64,000 nucleotides of DNA from Actinoplanes palleronii (GCF_016862315.1 NZ_BOMS01000033.1:1-64000); one strand, 5' to 3'; shown: positions 16,818 to 26,026, counted from the first letter of the stretch. Notes: a model not told the origin generated them from the letters alone. Numbers and translations are program-made.

Positions 16818-16932
16818 GGCTGGCTGTCAGGGGTGCCTCAAGGCCATCGAGGCACCCCTGACAGCCAGCCCGGCCCGGTCAGCTGGTGTCCAGAGGTCCC
16901 TCGACGCGGTTGAGGCACCCCTGGACACCAGC
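16818..16932. repeat. two long 9-nt-loop hairpins (dispersed family)
   Basis: Hairpin A has perfect 22-bp arms (16818-16839 and 16849-16870). Hairpin B has 21-bp arms (16882-16902 and 16912-16932) with two mismatches. Both have a loop of exactly 9 nt closed by CCTC/GAGG and carry GCTGG/CCAGC toward the outer end. Relatives occur at 23299-23357, 29211-29271 and 59517-59573. They lie between the convergent importer and GH95 genes and may act as bidirectional terminators. The following 16933-17048 is low-complexity G/C sequence with nothing I can name. Confidence 0.85.
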
Positions 16933-17048
16933 CGGGGCCGGGACGCGCGCTGCCATCGCCCCGCCCGCGGACATCGCGCGCTGACCGGCCGGAAGCGGTG
17001 CGGCGGCGGTGCGGTGCGGCGGCGGGGGCGGTGCGGGGGTGGGGTGGG

Positions 17049-19151
17049 TCAGCGGGGTAGGTGCAGGTGGAGGGGGGTGGCGGCGGGGAGGGTGACGGTG
17101 CGGGTGCCGCCTGGCCAGGTGATCACCGCGGTGCGGGGGGCGGCGGAGGTCAGTGTGGCCTTCAAGGAGCCGGGCGCCCAGGACAGGTCGACGCGGACCG
17201 GGCCTCGGGCGAGCAAGCCGGTGACGCTCCCGGTGGGCCACTCGGCGGGTAGCGCGGGCAGCAGGCGCAGCCGGGCCACGCCGTCCGGGAGCACGTCGCG
17301 GCTGGCCAGCAGCATGGCCGCGACCAGGGCGGGCAGGCCGCCGGCCAGGTCCACGTTGAACATGTGGTCGCGGTTGTGGGTGGGCACCAGGTTCGGGCGC
17401 CAGTAGGCCGACGAGATGCGGGTCAGCGCGGCGTGCGCCTCGGCGGCCAGGCCCAGGCGGGCGGCGGCGACGCCGAGCAGGGCCAGGCCGTACCCCATCT
17501 CGTCGGAGGCCTCGCTCAGCCACCACCGCAACCGGGAGCGGACCGCCTTGACCGCCGCGGCGCGCAGCGCCGGATCTTCCTCGATGACCGGGTCGCCGGC
17601 GTAATAGAACGGGTAGAGGTGGCTGCAGTGCCGGTGTGCGTGGTTGTCGTCGAAGCGCGCGTCGAGCCACTCGGCCAGCTCGCCGCCGGCGGTGATCCGG
17701 TAGGGCGGCAGCGCGTCCAGCAGGGTGCGCCAGCGCGGCGCGTCGGCTGCCGCCGGGTCGAGGTGGAGCAGCGCGCGCAGCACGTCGCCGACTGCCTGCA
17801 CGTCCAGGGTCGCGTCCACGGTGGCCTGCGAGCCGGTGTTGCGCGGGTGGTTCTCCGGTGAGTAGGACGGGCTGAACCGGGCGCGGCCGTCGACGATCTC
17901 GGCGAACGCCAGGTGGAACGCGGCGACCTCGCGCAGGTAGGGCAGGGCACGATCGGTCAGGAAGGCCACGTCGCCGGTGTGCTGCCAGTGCTCCAGGTAG
18001 AGCCGGCCGAGCCAGGCCGCGCCGGCGGTCCAGAAGGTCAGGCACCAGATCGGTCCGAAGTGGTTCTGCCGGCCGTGCGTGCCGAGGTGCGCCGGGGCGT
18101 AGAGGCCGGGCAGGCCGTAGAGGCGGCGGGCGTTCTCGCGCAGGTCGTCGCGGAGCTCGTCGAGCAGGTCGAAGAGCGGTGGCATCAGCTCCGGGGTGCC
18201 GGTGGTGTGCACGGCGAGCAGTGCGGCCTGCAGGTTGCCGTCGATCGTCCAGGCGCTGCGCCACGGCGGCGACCAGGTGCCGCTCCAGACGCCCTGCAGG
18301 GTCGGCGGGCGGGTGCCGGTGCTGCTGATGATCGCGTAGCGGCCGGCGTCGAAGAGCTGCTGGGTGCGCGGGTCGGGCAGCTCGAGGTGGACCCGGTCGA
18401 ACAGGTCGCCGTGCTCCGCCGCGTGCGCGGCGAGCAGCTGATCAAAAGAAGGCAGATCAGGGAGGGCGTCCGGTTCCAGGCCGGGGGTGGTCCGGGCGAC
18501 GATCAAGACCCCATCTCCGGTACGCCATGAGCGCGCCGTCACGGTGTACCCGGGCAGCGCCTCCGGCCAGTCCACGCCGGTGAAGCGGGCGGTCAGCGTG
18601 AGGTCGTCGACGCGCACGTCGATCGGGCGTTCCGGGGTGCCGTCGATCGGGGCGAGCGACACCGTCCCGCCGCACCCGGTGACCCGGATGATCAGGGCGT
18701 CGGCCGGGCGGGACACGAACGCCTCGCAGGTCACCCCGTCCCACGCCGACACCACGACACCGGTGCGGAAGTCGGTGCCCCGCGACCAGCCCGGCCCCGG
18801 CCGGTCCGGGGTGAACGTCAGGGTGGCCGTACCGATCAGGGGGTCGATCCAGCGCGTCGATGCGTACCCCGGATGGTCTTTGATCGCGAGGTCGCCGACC
18901 TCGGTGGCGGCCTCGGCGAACCGGTCCTCGGACAGCATTTTCCGCAGGCGCGGCAGCGCCGAGGCGGTGTCCGGCGCCGGCAGCGGCTCGGTGACCGGCT
19001 GGAACACCGCCTCGTGGGCGAGGGTGAAGCGCAGCGCGGCGGGGGAGCCGTAGCAGAGCGCGCCCTGCCGCCCGTTCCCGCTGATCAGCGCGTGCTCCCA
19101 GTCGTCCGTGGTGATCGGGGAGTGGAAGGCCGGATTGACGTTGATGCTCAC
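17049..19151 (-). CDS. GH95 alpha-L-fucosidase/galactosidase-like glycosidase
   Basis: This 700-residue enzyme has the GH95 layout: an N-terminal beta domain (about 1-240), then an (alpha/alpha)6 barrel. The family signatures are TLQGVWSGTWSPPWRSAWTI with the following DGNLQAALLA, the SYSPENHP segment, and HRHCSHLYPFYYAGD near residue 485. GH95 enzymes remove alpha-L-fucose or alpha-L-galactose from plant xyloglucan or host glycans by inversion. There is no signal peptide, so it would act on imported oligosaccharides. The GTG at 19151 follows AGGTGG by about 4 nt; the frame is open far upstream, but only as a shadow of the divergent GH42 gene. The 45-bp divergent region holds the presumed shared operator. 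Confidence 0.82.
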   Translation of the reverse strand: MSINVNPAFHSPITTDDWEHALISGNGRQGALCYGSPAALRFTLAHEAVFQPVTEPLPAPDTASALPRLRKMLSEDRFAEAATEVGDLAIKDHPGYASTRWIDPLIGTATLTFTPDRPGPGWSRGTDFRTGVVVSAWDGVTCEAFVSRPADALIIRVTGCGGTVSLAPIDGTPERPIDVRVDDLTLTARFTGVDWPEALPGYTVTARSWRTGDGVLIVARTTPGLEPDALPDLPSFDQLLAAHAAEHGDLFDRVHLELPDPRTQQLFDAGRYAIISSTGTRPPTLQGVWSGTWSPPWRSAWTIDGNLQAALLAVHTTGTPELMPPLFDLLDELRDDLRENARRLYGLPGLYAPAHLGTHGRQNHFGPIWCLTFWTAGAAWLGRLYLEHWQHTGDVAFLTDRALPYLREVAAFHLAFAEIVDGRARFSPSYSPENHPRNTGSQATVDATLDVQAVGDVLRALLHLDPAAADAPRWRTLLDALPPYRITAGGELAEWLDARFDDNHAHRHCSHLYPFYYAGDPVIEEDPALRAAAVKAVRSRLRWWLSEASDEMGYGLALLGVAAARLGLAAEAHAALTRISSAYWRPNLVPTHNRDHMFNVDLAGGLPALVAAMLLASRDVLPDGVARLRLLPALPAEWPTGSVTGLLARGPVRVDLSWAPGSLKATLTSAAPRTAVITWPGGTRTVTLPAATPLHLHLPR

Positions 19152-19184
19152 GCCACCTACTTTGTTTAGAGTCAAAACTAAAGT
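19135..19184 (+). promoter_or_regulatory. GH42/GH95 divergent promoter and ROK-type operator
   Basis: For GH42, TTGACG (19135-19140) and TACTTT (19158-19163) are spaced by 17 bp, with the -35 box inside the start of the GH95 gene. The segment 19159-19184 has ends ACTTT and AAAGT and contains GTTTAGAG and AAAACTAAA. It closely resembles the importer and endoglucanase sites. It covers the likely start points of both genes, so one repressor could silence both. Confidence 0.65.
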
Positions 19185-19196
19185 CAAGGTGGTGCG

Positions 19197-21194
19197 ATGC
19201 TGTTCTTCGGCGGCGACTACAACCCCGAGCAGTGGCCGGAAGAGGTCTGGGCCGAGGACGTCGCGCTGATGCGGCAAGCCGGCGTCACGATCGTCTCGCT
19301 CGGCGTCTTCGCCTGGTCGCATCTGGAGCCGGAGGAGGGCCGCTTCGACTTCGGCTGGCTCGACCGGATCATGGATCAGCTGCACGCCGGTGGGATCAAG
19401 GTCGCGCTGGCCACCCCGACCGCCTCGCCGCCGCCCTGGTTCACCCTGGCCCACCCGGAGGGACTGCCGGTCACCGCGGACGGGGTACGCCTCACCCACG
19501 GGAGCCGGGACACCTACTGCGTGTCCGCTCCGGCCTACCGCGCCGCCGCCCGGGGCATCGCCGGCGAGCTGGCCGCGCGCTACGCCCGGCACCCGGCGCT
19601 GGCGCTCTGGCACGTGCACAACGAGTACGGCACGGACTGCCGCTGCGACCTGACCGCCACGGCGTTCCGCGGCTGGCTGCAGAAGCGGCACGGTGACCTG
19701 GACACCCTGAACGACGTGTGGACCACCGCGTTCTGGAGCCAGCGCTACTCCGACTGGGCGCAGATCACGCCGCCCCGGGCCACCCAGTACCTGCCGAACC
19801 CGGCGCAGGTGCTGGACTTCCGCCGGTTCCTCTCCGACGAGCTGCTGGGCGCGTACGTCGAGCAGCGGGACCTGCTCCGCGCGGCCAACCCGGACATCCC
19901 GGTCACCACGAACTTCGTGCAGGGCGGCTGGGTCAGCGTCGACCACGCGCGCTGGGCGTCCGAAATGGATCTCGTTGCGGTCGATCACTACCCGGCCGCC
20001 GCGGACCGGAACGCCGAGGCCGAGACGGCGTTCGGCGGTGATCTGGCCCGGGGCTGGGCGGGCGGCGGCGAGTGGCTGCTGATGGAGACCGGGCCGAACC
20101 TGATCTACACGCCCGGCCGGATGCACGCCAAGGAGCCCGGCCGGCTCACCCGGCACAGCCTGAACTACCTGGCCCGGGGCTCGCGCGGGGCGATGTACTT
20201 CCAGTGGCGGCAACCGCACGGCGGCGCCGAACTGTTCCACTCGGCACTGGTGCCGCACGCCGGTCCGGACAGTCCGGTGTTCCGGGAGGCGGTCGGGCTG
20301 GGGCGGACCCTCAAGGCGCTGGACGGGCAGGTGACCGCGCCGGCGCAGGCGCAGGTGGCGATCGCCTGGGACGCGCCGTCGTGGTGGGCGCTGCAAGGGG
20401 GCGGGCTGCCGGCGGCCGACATTGATTACTTGGGCGCGGTGCAGCAGGCACACCGGGCACTGTGGACCTCCGGGGTGGCCACCGACTTTGTCTTCCCGGG
20501 GCGGGATGGGTTCGCGGCGGGGCTCAGTGCGTACAAAATAATTGTCCTGCCGCATCTCTACCTGGTGTCGGATGAGGTCGCGGCGGCGCTGCGCGACTTC
20601 GTCGCGAGCGGCGGACATCTGGTGGCCGGGCATCTCAGCGGGATCGCGGACCCGGCCGGCCGGATCCGCCTCGGCGGATATCCCGGCGCCTTCCGGGATT
20701 TCCTCGGGGTCCGGGTGGTCGAGTGGCGACCGCTTCCGATCGGTACGACGATCGCCCTCGACAACGGCGACCAGGGCGTGCGCTGGAGTGAACGGGTCGA
20801 GACGGCCGGCGCCGAGACCCTGGTCCGGTACGCCGGCGACGTGCTGGCCGGCGCCCCCGCGATCACCCGTCACCGGCACGGCGCCGGCACCGCCTGGTAC
20901 GTCTCGCCCGGCCTGGACGACGACGCGCTGCGCCGGCTGCTGGACCGGGTGGCCACCGAGGCCGGCGTGCCACCGGTGCTGCCCGGCCTGCCACCGCACG
21001 TCGAAGCGGTCCGCCGCGGTGACCTGGTGTTCCTGTTCAACCACGGCGAGGCCCCGGGAACGGTGCCGCTGCCCGCACCGGCCACGAACGCGATCACCCG
21101 GCGGCCGCTATCGGAATCGGTCACGGTGCCGCCCGGCGGAACGATGGCCGTCGAACTCGAGTCCCGCTCCGACGCCGGTTGCCCGGCCGGGTGA
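19197..21194 (+). CDS. GH42 beta-galactosidase
   Basis: This 665-residue enzyme belongs to GH42. It opens with the family start FFGGDYNPEQWPEEVW. The acid/base is Glu143 in HVHNEYG and the nucleophile Glu297 in LLMETGPN. Four cysteines around residue 108 and C-x-C at about 148-150 are where GH42 proteins hold a structural zinc. Domain order is a TIM barrel (to about 390), a trimerisation domain (about 395-600, with IIVLPHLYLVSDEV), and a short beta domain. There is no signal peptide, so beta-galactosides are probably cleaved in the cytoplasm. The divergent GH95 gene suggests the two act together on galactosylated, fucosylated side chains such as those of xyloglucan. Confidence 0.9.
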   Translation: MLFFGGDYNPEQWPEEVWAEDVALMRQAGVTIVSLGVFAWSHLEPEEGRFDFGWLDRIMDQLHAGGIKVALATPTASPPPWFTLAHPEGLPVTADGVRLTHGSRDTYCVSAPAYRAAARGIAGELAARYARHPALALWHVHNEYGTDCRCDLTATAFRGWLQKRHGDLDTLNDVWTTAFWSQRYSDWAQITPPRATQYLPNPAQVLDFRRFLSDELLGAYVEQRDLLRAANPDIPVTTNFVQGGWVSVDHARWASEMDLVAVDHYPAAADRNAEAETAFGGDLARGWAGGGEWLLMETGPNLIYTPGRMHAKEPGRLTRHSLNYLARGSRGAMYFQWRQPHGGAELFHSALVPHAGPDSPVFREAVGLGRTLKALDGQVTAPAQAQVAIAWDAPSWWALQGGGLPAADIDYLGAVQQAHRALWTSGVATDFVFPGRDGFAAGLSAYKIIVLPHLYLVSDEVAAALRDFVASGGHLVAGHLSGIADPAGRIRLGGYPGAFRDFLGVRVVEWRPLPIGTTIALDNGDQGVRWSERVETAGAETLVRYAGDVLAGAPAITRHRHGAGTAWYVSPGLDDDALRRLLDRVATEAGVPPVLPGLPPHVEAVRRGDLVFLFNHGEAPGTVPLPAPATNAITRRPLSESVTVPPGGTMAVELESRSDAGCPAG

Positions 21195-21204
21195 CACTGG
21201 TGCG

Positions 21205-21792
21205 GTGAGTGACCTCGGCACCGAACAGCCCGTCGACGCGCCGGCCCCGGCCCCTCGCCGCCGCCGAAAGGCGACCTTCATCGCGCTCGGCGTCCTGGTG
21301 GCCGTGGTGCTGGTGCTCGTCCTCTGGGGCCGGCTCAACCCGCCGTCGGCCACCACGATGCGGGACACCGCGCTGAGTGGCGTCCTGGCGACCGGGGGCC
21401 CGGCCGGTTGGACCGCGGTCCGCGAACCGCTTCTGCAGTCCACCGACAACTCCGACGTGGTCGACGCGGGCACCTGGGAGGACCGTGACGGCGTGCCGGT
21501 GCTCGTCGGCGACACCACGTTCACCGTGGTCTGGTCGGTGTCCCCGGGGACCGCGGAGGCCTGCACCGCGCTGGGTGACTGGGTCGGCAACCGGATCGTC
21601 GGCGAGGCCCGGGCCGAGGCGGCCACCAGCTGCCGGGACGCCCTGACGACGAAGCCCACCGGGACCGGCGTGTTCGACGCCTACGGCACCGAACCGACCG
21701 AGAAGAACGGCTCCGGACGGTATCTCTACAACGGCTGGAGCAGCCCGGACGGCCTGTTCGCGAGCCTGACCTACCAGGCGCCGACCGCCTGA
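21205..21792 (+). CDS. single-pass membrane protein, unknown function
   Basis: This is a 195-residue protein with a short proline- and arginine-rich cytoplasmic head (residues 1-22), one membrane helix (about 24-41) and an extracytoplasmic domain of about 150 residues. The GTG at 21205 is taken as the start because the frame upstream is only the GH42 gene read out of phase. The outer domain has two cysteines (TAEACTALGDW and TSCRDAL) that could bond, and ends in ANG-rich beta-like segments. I recognise no family. Its 3' end overlaps the convergent AraC-type regulator by 22 bp. Confidence 0.65.
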   Translation: MSDLGTEQPVDAPAPAPRRRRKATFIALGVLVAVVLVLVLWGRLNPPSATTMRDTALSGVLATGGPAGWTAVREPLLQSTDNSDVVDAGTWEDRDGVPVLVGDTTFTVVWSVSPGTAEACTALGDWVGNRIVGEARAEAATSCRDALTTKPTGTGVFDAYGTEPTEKNGSGRYLYNGWSSPDGLFASLTYQAPTA

Positions 21793-22787
21793 GCGTTCGT
21801 GTCACCTTTTTCGGCGCCGGCCGCCGGATCGTTCTTGTCGCGGAACGCCCGGCGATAGGCGGACGGTGACGTCCGCATGGTGCGGGTGAAGTGGTGCCGG
21901 AAGGTGACCGCGGTGTCGAAACCGACCGCGGCCGCCACCTCCTCGATCGGTGACCCGGTCGTCTCCAGCAGCGCCAGGCTGGCGTGCACCCGCTGGTCGA
22001 TCAGCCAGCGGATCGGAGAGCCGCCGGTGGCCCGGGCGAAGTGCCGCAGGTACGTCCGCGCCGACATGTGCGCGCGCCGGGCCAGCACCTCGACGGTGAT
22101 CGGCTCGGCCAGGTGGTCGAGCGCCCACTCCATGCTCCGGGCCAGCCGGTCGTCGGCCGGGTCGTCGGTCACCGGCGCCTCGATGAACTGCGCCTGCCCG
22201 CCGTCCCGGTGCGGCGGCACGACCAGGCGCCGGGCGACCGCGTTGGCGATCGCCGGGCCGTGGTCACGGCGGACCACGTGCACGCAGAGGTCCAGGCCCG
22301 CGGCGCTGCCCGCGCTGGTCAGCACGTCGCCGTCGTCCAGGTAGAGCACGTCCGCGTCGACCTCGACCTGCGGGTGGCGGGCGCGCAGGATCTCCGCGTA
22401 CCGCCAGTGCGTGGTGGCCCGGCGGCCGTCGAGCAGACCCGCTCCGGCCAGCGCGAACGCTCCCGAGCAGATCGACATGATGCGGGCGCCCCGGGCGTGC
22501 GCCGCGCGCAGGGCCGTGACCAGGGCCGGCGACGGGTCGGCCCGGACGTCGGGCACGCCCGGGACGATCAGGGTCTGCGCGGCGGCGAACGTGTCGAGGC
22601 CGTGCTCGGTATGCAGCGCCGCGCCGCCGACCACCCGGACCGGGCCGGGGGTCTCGGCGCAGATGGTCAGGTCGTACCAGGGGCGGTCGAACTCCGGGCG
22701 CGGCAGGCCGAACACCTCGGTGACGATGCCCAGCTCGAAGACCGACATGCCGGGGTAGGCCAGCACGGTGACCGTCCGTCGTGACAT
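21771..22787 (-). CDS. GlxA-type AraC regulator with DJ-1/PfpI domain
   Basis: This 338-residue regulator has an N-terminal DJ-1/PfpI-like amidotransferase fold (about 1-190), with MSICSGAFALAGAGLLDGRRATTHW around the usual nucleophile elbow. A C-terminal AraC double helix-turn-helix follows (about 225-318, MSARTYLRHFARATGGSPIRWL and GFDTAVTFRHHFTRTM). Such proteins control small nitrogen or arginine-related pathways, or stress responses; the ligand cannot be read. It is divergent from a rhodanese gene with 71 bp between starts, so it may control that gene. Confidence 0.87.
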   Translation of the reverse strand: MSRRTVTVLAYPGMSVFELGIVTEVFGLPRPEFDRPWYDLTICAETPGPVRVVGGAALHTEHGLDTFAAAQTLIVPGVPDVRADPSPALVTALRAAHARGARIMSICSGAFALAGAGLLDGRRATTHWRYAEILRARHPQVEVDADVLYLDDGDVLTSAGSAAGLDLCVHVVRRDHGPAIANAVARRLVVPPHRDGGQAQFIEAPVTDDPADDRLARSMEWALDHLAEPITVEVLARRAHMSARTYLRHFARATGGSPIRWLIDQRVHASLALLETTGSPIEEVAAAVGFDTAVTFRHHFTRTMRTSPSAYRRAFRDKNDPAAGAEKGDTNAQAVGAW

Positions 22788-22858
22788 GGCGAAATCTTAG
22801 CGGTGGATGGCATTCGCGCCACTGGGCCGATCGGTCGTGCGGCGGCACGATCAGTGCC

Positions 22859-23281
22859 ATGACCAGCGCTATCGAGCACTTCAGCAACCGGCTCCGCTAC
22901 GAGACCGACGTCAGCGACGTGCACCACGACCTGGAGGCCGGCACGCCCGGCGTGGTGGTGGTCGACTCGCGCAGCACCGAGTCCTGGGACCAGGGACGCC
23001 TGCCGGGCGCCGTGCACCTGCCGACCCGGGAGATCGCGGCCCGGGCCGCCGAGCTGATCCCGGCCGGCACCTCGGTGATCACCTACTGCTGGGGGCCGGG
23101 GTGCAACGGGGCGACCCGGGCCGCGCTGGAGTTCGCCCGGCTCGGCTACCCGGTCAAGGAGATGATCGGCGGCTACGAGTACTGGGTCCGCGAGGGCTTC
23201 CCGGTCCGGTCGGCGGCGGGCGACCACTCCCGCCCCGCCGACGAGCTGACCGCCCCCGCCGGCGTCACCTGCGGCTGCTGA
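22859..23281 (+). CDS. rhodanese-like sulfurtransferase
   Basis: This is a 140-residue single-domain rhodanese. The conserved VVDSRSTESWDQGRLPGAVHLP and the active-site loop YCWGPGCNGATRAA are clear. The loop cysteine in C-W-G-P-G-C is placed to carry a persulfide, and a second cysteine four residues on is unusual and could form a disulfide with it. The protein ends TCGC, another cysteine pair. The ATG at 22859 gives the usual family length. It is divergent from the GlxA-type regulator, which may sense the same stress. A member of the 9-nt-loop hairpin family follows 18 bp after the stop. Confidence 0.85.
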   Translation: MTSAIEHFSNRLRYETDVSDVHHDLEAGTPGVVVVDSRSTESWDQGRLPGAVHLPTREIAARAAELIPAGTSVITYCWGPGCNGATRAALEFARLGYPVKEMIGGYEYWVREGFPVRSAAGDHSRPADELTAPAGVTCGC

Positions 23282-23298
23282 CCCCGGCCGGTCACGGC

Positions 23299-23357
23299 CC
23301 CGGCTGGTTGTCGGGGGTGTCTCGGGGTGCCGGAGGCACCCCTGGGACCCAGCCGGG
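23299..23357. repeat. 9-nt-loop hairpin (dispersed family)
   Basis: The arms 23299-23323 and 23333-23357 are 25 nt long. The outer 9 bp (CCCGGCTGG) and the inner GGGGTG/CACCCC pair well; about six middle positions are unpaired, forming an internal loop. The terminal loop is 9 nt, closed by CTC/GAG. It lies between the convergent rhodanese and DinB-type genes. Confidence 0.75.
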
Positions 23358-23365
23358 ATTCGGGG

Positions 23366-24004
23366 TCAGTTGAGGGTGAGGGGAGTCAGGTTCAGGCGGG
23401 TGAGGGCGGGGCTGGGGGGTTCGCGGTTGGTGGCCTGGCGGAGCAGGCGGTCGGGTGGGCCGGGCAGTTCGCTCGCCGGGCGGCCGAAGAGCAGGCCGAG
23501 CACCAGGTCGGCAGCCGGCGGGGTGAGCCAGGCCGGGCGGCCCAGCGCGTCGGCCAGGTCGAGACCGTGCACCGCCAGCTCGACCACCCGGGTGGTCAGG
23601 AAGTCGTCGAGCAGCATGGCGTCGCCGTGCCGGGTGCGCACCACCCGGCCCGGCGGCTCCGCGGCGCAGCGGTCGGCCAGGTCGGCGGTGAACGCCCGGA
23701 ACTCGCGCACGTCCAGGCCCGGCGCCCGGTCCTGGGCGAACCGGATGCGGGCCGCGTCGGCCTCCGGGGAGAAGCGGTGGTCCGGGCGGTAGTAACCGGC
23801 GGCGGAGACCTGCGCCGCCTCCGGCGCCGGCGCGGTCAGCATGCCGGGCAGCCAGGCGAGGGCGACGTGGACGTGGGCGAACAATTCGCGTACGGACCAC
23901 GGTGCGCACCGGGTCGGCCGGCCCCAGTCGTCCGGCGCCCACCGGGAGGCGACGTGCCCGAGAGCGTCCGCCTCCGCCCGGAACGTCGCCAGGACCGTGC
24001 TCAT
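23366..24004 (-). CDS. DinB/maleylpyruvate isomerase-like protein
   Basis: This 212-residue protein has the four-helix DinB fold typical of mycothiol-dependent enzymes of actinomycetes. The N-terminal motif WAPDDWGRPTRCAPWSVRELFAHVHVAL fits the W-x-x-P-T-x-C-x-x-W-x-V-x-x-L-x-x-H signature with the metal-binding histidine. LLDDFLTTRVVELAVHGLDLADALG supplies the later V-x-E-x-x-x-H-x-x-D ligand region. The family includes maleylpyruvate isomerase and mycothiol S-transferases. Its ATG overlaps the stop of the alditol oxidase gene by 4 bases, so the two are co-translated. The substrate is unknown; detoxification of a sugar-oxidation product is one possibility. Confidence 0.78.
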   Translation of the reverse strand: MSTVLATFRAEADALGHVASRWAPDDWGRPTRCAPWSVRELFAHVHVALAWLPGMLTAPAPEAAQVSAAGYYRPDHRFSPEADAARIRFAQDRAPGLDVREFRAFTADLADRCAAEPPGRVVRTRHGDAMLLDDFLTTRVVELAVHGLDLADALGRPAWLTPPAADLVLGLLFGRPASELPGPPDRLLRQATNREPPSPALTRLNLTPLTLN

Positions 24005-25230
24005 CCGAGCAGTCGCTCGAGGAGCTCGTTGCGGAACTTGCCGGCCGGGTCGAAGCGCCCCGCCAGTGCGGTGAAGTCGGCGAAGCGGGGGTACTCGGCG
24101 AGTGCCGCGGTGGTGAAGACCTTGCCGAGGTGCGGGCGTGCGCCGAGCGGCCCGAGCACCTTCTCCAGGTCGGCGACGACCGGCAGCACCGCGTCGGTGT
24201 CGGCGATCCAGGTGAAGTGCAGGGCCAGGCTGTCCCGCTGGTGGTTGGGGGAGAGCCACAGGTCGTCGGCGGCGATCGTACGGATCTCGCAGACCTGCAG
24301 GACCGCCGCGACCCGCTCGCGGAGCTCGGCCACCGCCTCGATCGCGGCACCGGCCACCGACCGGGGCAGGTGCCACTCGGACTGCAGCTCCTCGCCGCTG
24401 CTCGGGGTGAACTCCATCCGGAAGTGCGGCAGTCGCTCGTGCCACGGGCCGGGCACGCCGCCCTGCTCGGTGCAGCTCTCGGCGGGCATGCCGGGCACCG
24501 GGTGCCGCGGGCCGTCGGCCAGGGTGGCGCCGAAGTAGTCGTCGCCGGTCATCGGCTCGAGCCGCTTGAGGAAGACCTGGTCGATGTCGGTGCCGGCCCA
24601 GGTGGTGAACAGGCTGACGCTGTACCCGCCGGCGAGGATCTGCTCCAGCTGCGAGCGGACCGCGGCGACCGGCAGGTTCTCGTAGACGTACTGCCGGAGC
24701 TCGAAGGAGGGCTGCACGTCGAGGGTCAGCGCGACGACCGGGCCGAGGGCGCCGAGGGCGGCCACCGCGCCGGGGAAGTCCGCATCGCCCCGGGCCAGCG
24801 TGATCAGCTCGCCGTCGGCGCGGACGATCTCCAGGCCGGCCACCGCGGTGGCCAGGTTGCCGTGCCGGACCCCGGAGCCGTGTGTCGCGGTGGCGACCGC
24901 GCCGGCCACCGAGATGTGCGGCAGCGACGCCATGTTGTGCAGGGCGAGGCCCTCGGCGTGCAGGCGGGTGGCGAGTTCGCCGTACCGGATGCCGCCGTCC
25001 ACCCGGACCGTGGTCCGGTCCGGTCCGATCTCGACGATCCGCGGCAGGCCGGCCAGCGACAGCAGGTCGCCGTCGGTGTCGGCGAGACGGTTGAACGAGT
25101 GCCCGCTGCCCAGCACGCGGAGCTTCGAGGCGGCCGCGACCATCTCGCGGACCTCGTCGACCGAGCGCGGATGGAGCACCCGCCGCGCGCCGAAGGTGAT
25201 GTTGCCGGCCCAGTTCGTCAGAGGTTCCAC
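24001..25230 (-). CDS. aldO: alditol oxidase (covalent FAD)
   Basis: This 409-residue oxidase resembles Streptomyces AldO along its whole length. TNWAGNITF opens the protein. The FAD is expected to attach to the histidine of VLGSGHSFN (about residue 45). The flavin-binding core has NMASLPHISVAGAVATATHG, and the substrate region includes SVSLFTTWAG, GVPGPWHERLPHF and CEIRTIAADDLWLSP. AldO oxidises the terminal hydroxyl of xylitol, sorbitol and related alditols with O2, giving aldose and peroxide. It starts with GTG. With xylA and xylB in the same window, use of pentose-derived polyols is plausible, though no shared operator was found. Confidence 0.87.
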   Translation of the reverse strand: MEPLTNWAGNITFGARRVLHPRSVDEVREMVAAASKLRVLGSGHSFNRLADTDGDLLSLAGLPRIVEIGPDRTTVRVDGGIRYGELATRLHAEGLALHNMASLPHISVAGAVATATHGSGVRHGNLATAVAGLEIVRADGELITLARGDADFPGAVAALGALGPVVALTLDVQPSFELRQYVYENLPVAAVRSQLEQILAGGYSVSLFTTWAGTDIDQVFLKRLEPMTGDDYFGATLADGPRHPVPGMPAESCTEQGGVPGPWHERLPHFRMEFTPSSGEELQSEWHLPRSVAGAAIEAVAELRERVAAVLQVCEIRTIAADDLWLSPNHQRDSLALHFTWIADTDAVLPVVADLEKVLGPLGARPHLGKVFTTAALAEYPRFADFTALAGRFDPAGKFRNELLERLLG

Positions 25231-25360
25231 CGAGCCAGCCTACGACCACCGGCGGGCCCGCGATCGGCGTGATCCATCAGGCCGGTGAGGCCACATTGTG
25301 GGACGGCAGGTGCCAACACCGGCCTAATCGGAGATCAGGGTCAATATTGGGTTGTCTCTA

Positions 25361-25372
25361 GGTGTATACGCC
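25361..25372. promoter_or_regulatory. candidate PadR operator
   Basis: GGTGTATACGCC is a near-perfect 12-bp palindrome (10 of 12 positions) centred 20 bp upstream of the PadR start. It has the G-T-A-T-A-C core that fits winged-helix dimers. Autoregulation is inferred. Confidence 0.45.
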
Positions 25373-25386
25373 CATAACGTTGGTCC

Positions 25387-25944
25387 ATGCCGCTGGATGC
25401 CTCACGGAACAGTCTGGTGCTGCCGATCCTCGGGTTCCTCGGGGAGCGGCCGGCGCATGCCTACGATCTGGCGACCCGCCTCCAGGAGCGGTACGCACAC
25501 CTCACCGCGACCCGCAGCACGGTGACCACGCTGCTCAAGTCGTTGCACCGCAACGGGCTGGTGTCGGCCCGCGAGCCGGGCCAGGTCGGCAACCGGCCGC
25601 CCCGCACCGAGTACGAGCTGACCGCCCGCGGGATCTCCGGCTTCCGGGCCAAGCTCGAGTCCGGGCTGCGGGACAGCCCGGTCGCCTCGATCGACTTCGC
25701 GCTCGCGGTGGCCTACCTGGGCAGCCTCCCTGCCGATCAGGCGGTCGCCCTGCTGACCGCCCGGGCCGAGCGGCTGGCCGCGGAGCAGGCCGGGCTGCCG
25801 TCCGGGTCCGGGGCGATGGCCGAGCTGCACACCCTCGAGCACGGGTACTGGAGTGGCCTGGTCTCGGCCGAGCTGGCCTGGATCGCTGCCCTGGTGGAGC
25901 GGATCCGGAGCGCCGAGCTGGCCTGGGCGGCCCAGCCCTCCTGA
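25387..25944 (+). CDS. PadR-family transcriptional regulator
   Basis: This 185-residue regulator has an N-terminal winged helix of the PadR type (about 8-85: LPILGFLGERPAHAYDL, RSTVTTLLKSLHRNGLV, RTEYELTARGISGF) and a C-terminal helical dimerisation region. It is about the length of the PadR-s2 group. The gene sits alone between the alditol oxidase, facing away, and the response regulator. A short palindrome in its promoter could be its own site. The effector is unknown. Confidence 0.88.
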   Translation: MPLDASRNSLVLPILGFLGERPAHAYDLATRLQERYAHLTATRSTVTTLLKSLHRNGLVSAREPGQVGNRPPRTEYELTARGISGFRAKLESGLRDSPVASIDFALAVAYLGSLPADQAVALLTARAERLAAEQAGLPSGSGAMAELHTLEHGYWSGLVSAELAWIAALVERIRSAELAWAAQPS

Positions 25945-26026
25945 CCATGTCCCGATTCTGCGGATATCGGGGCTTCCGCGGGTCTACAGTCGGTGCCATC
26001 GTGCGACCGACCGAGGGGGGCAGGTC

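Noticed and set aside
17049..21044. A very long open frame on the minus strand through both GH95 and GH42
   Set aside because: Only the part up to 19151 has GH95 motifs and a ribosome site. The rest is the GH42 gene read backwards; high GC keeps antisense frames open.
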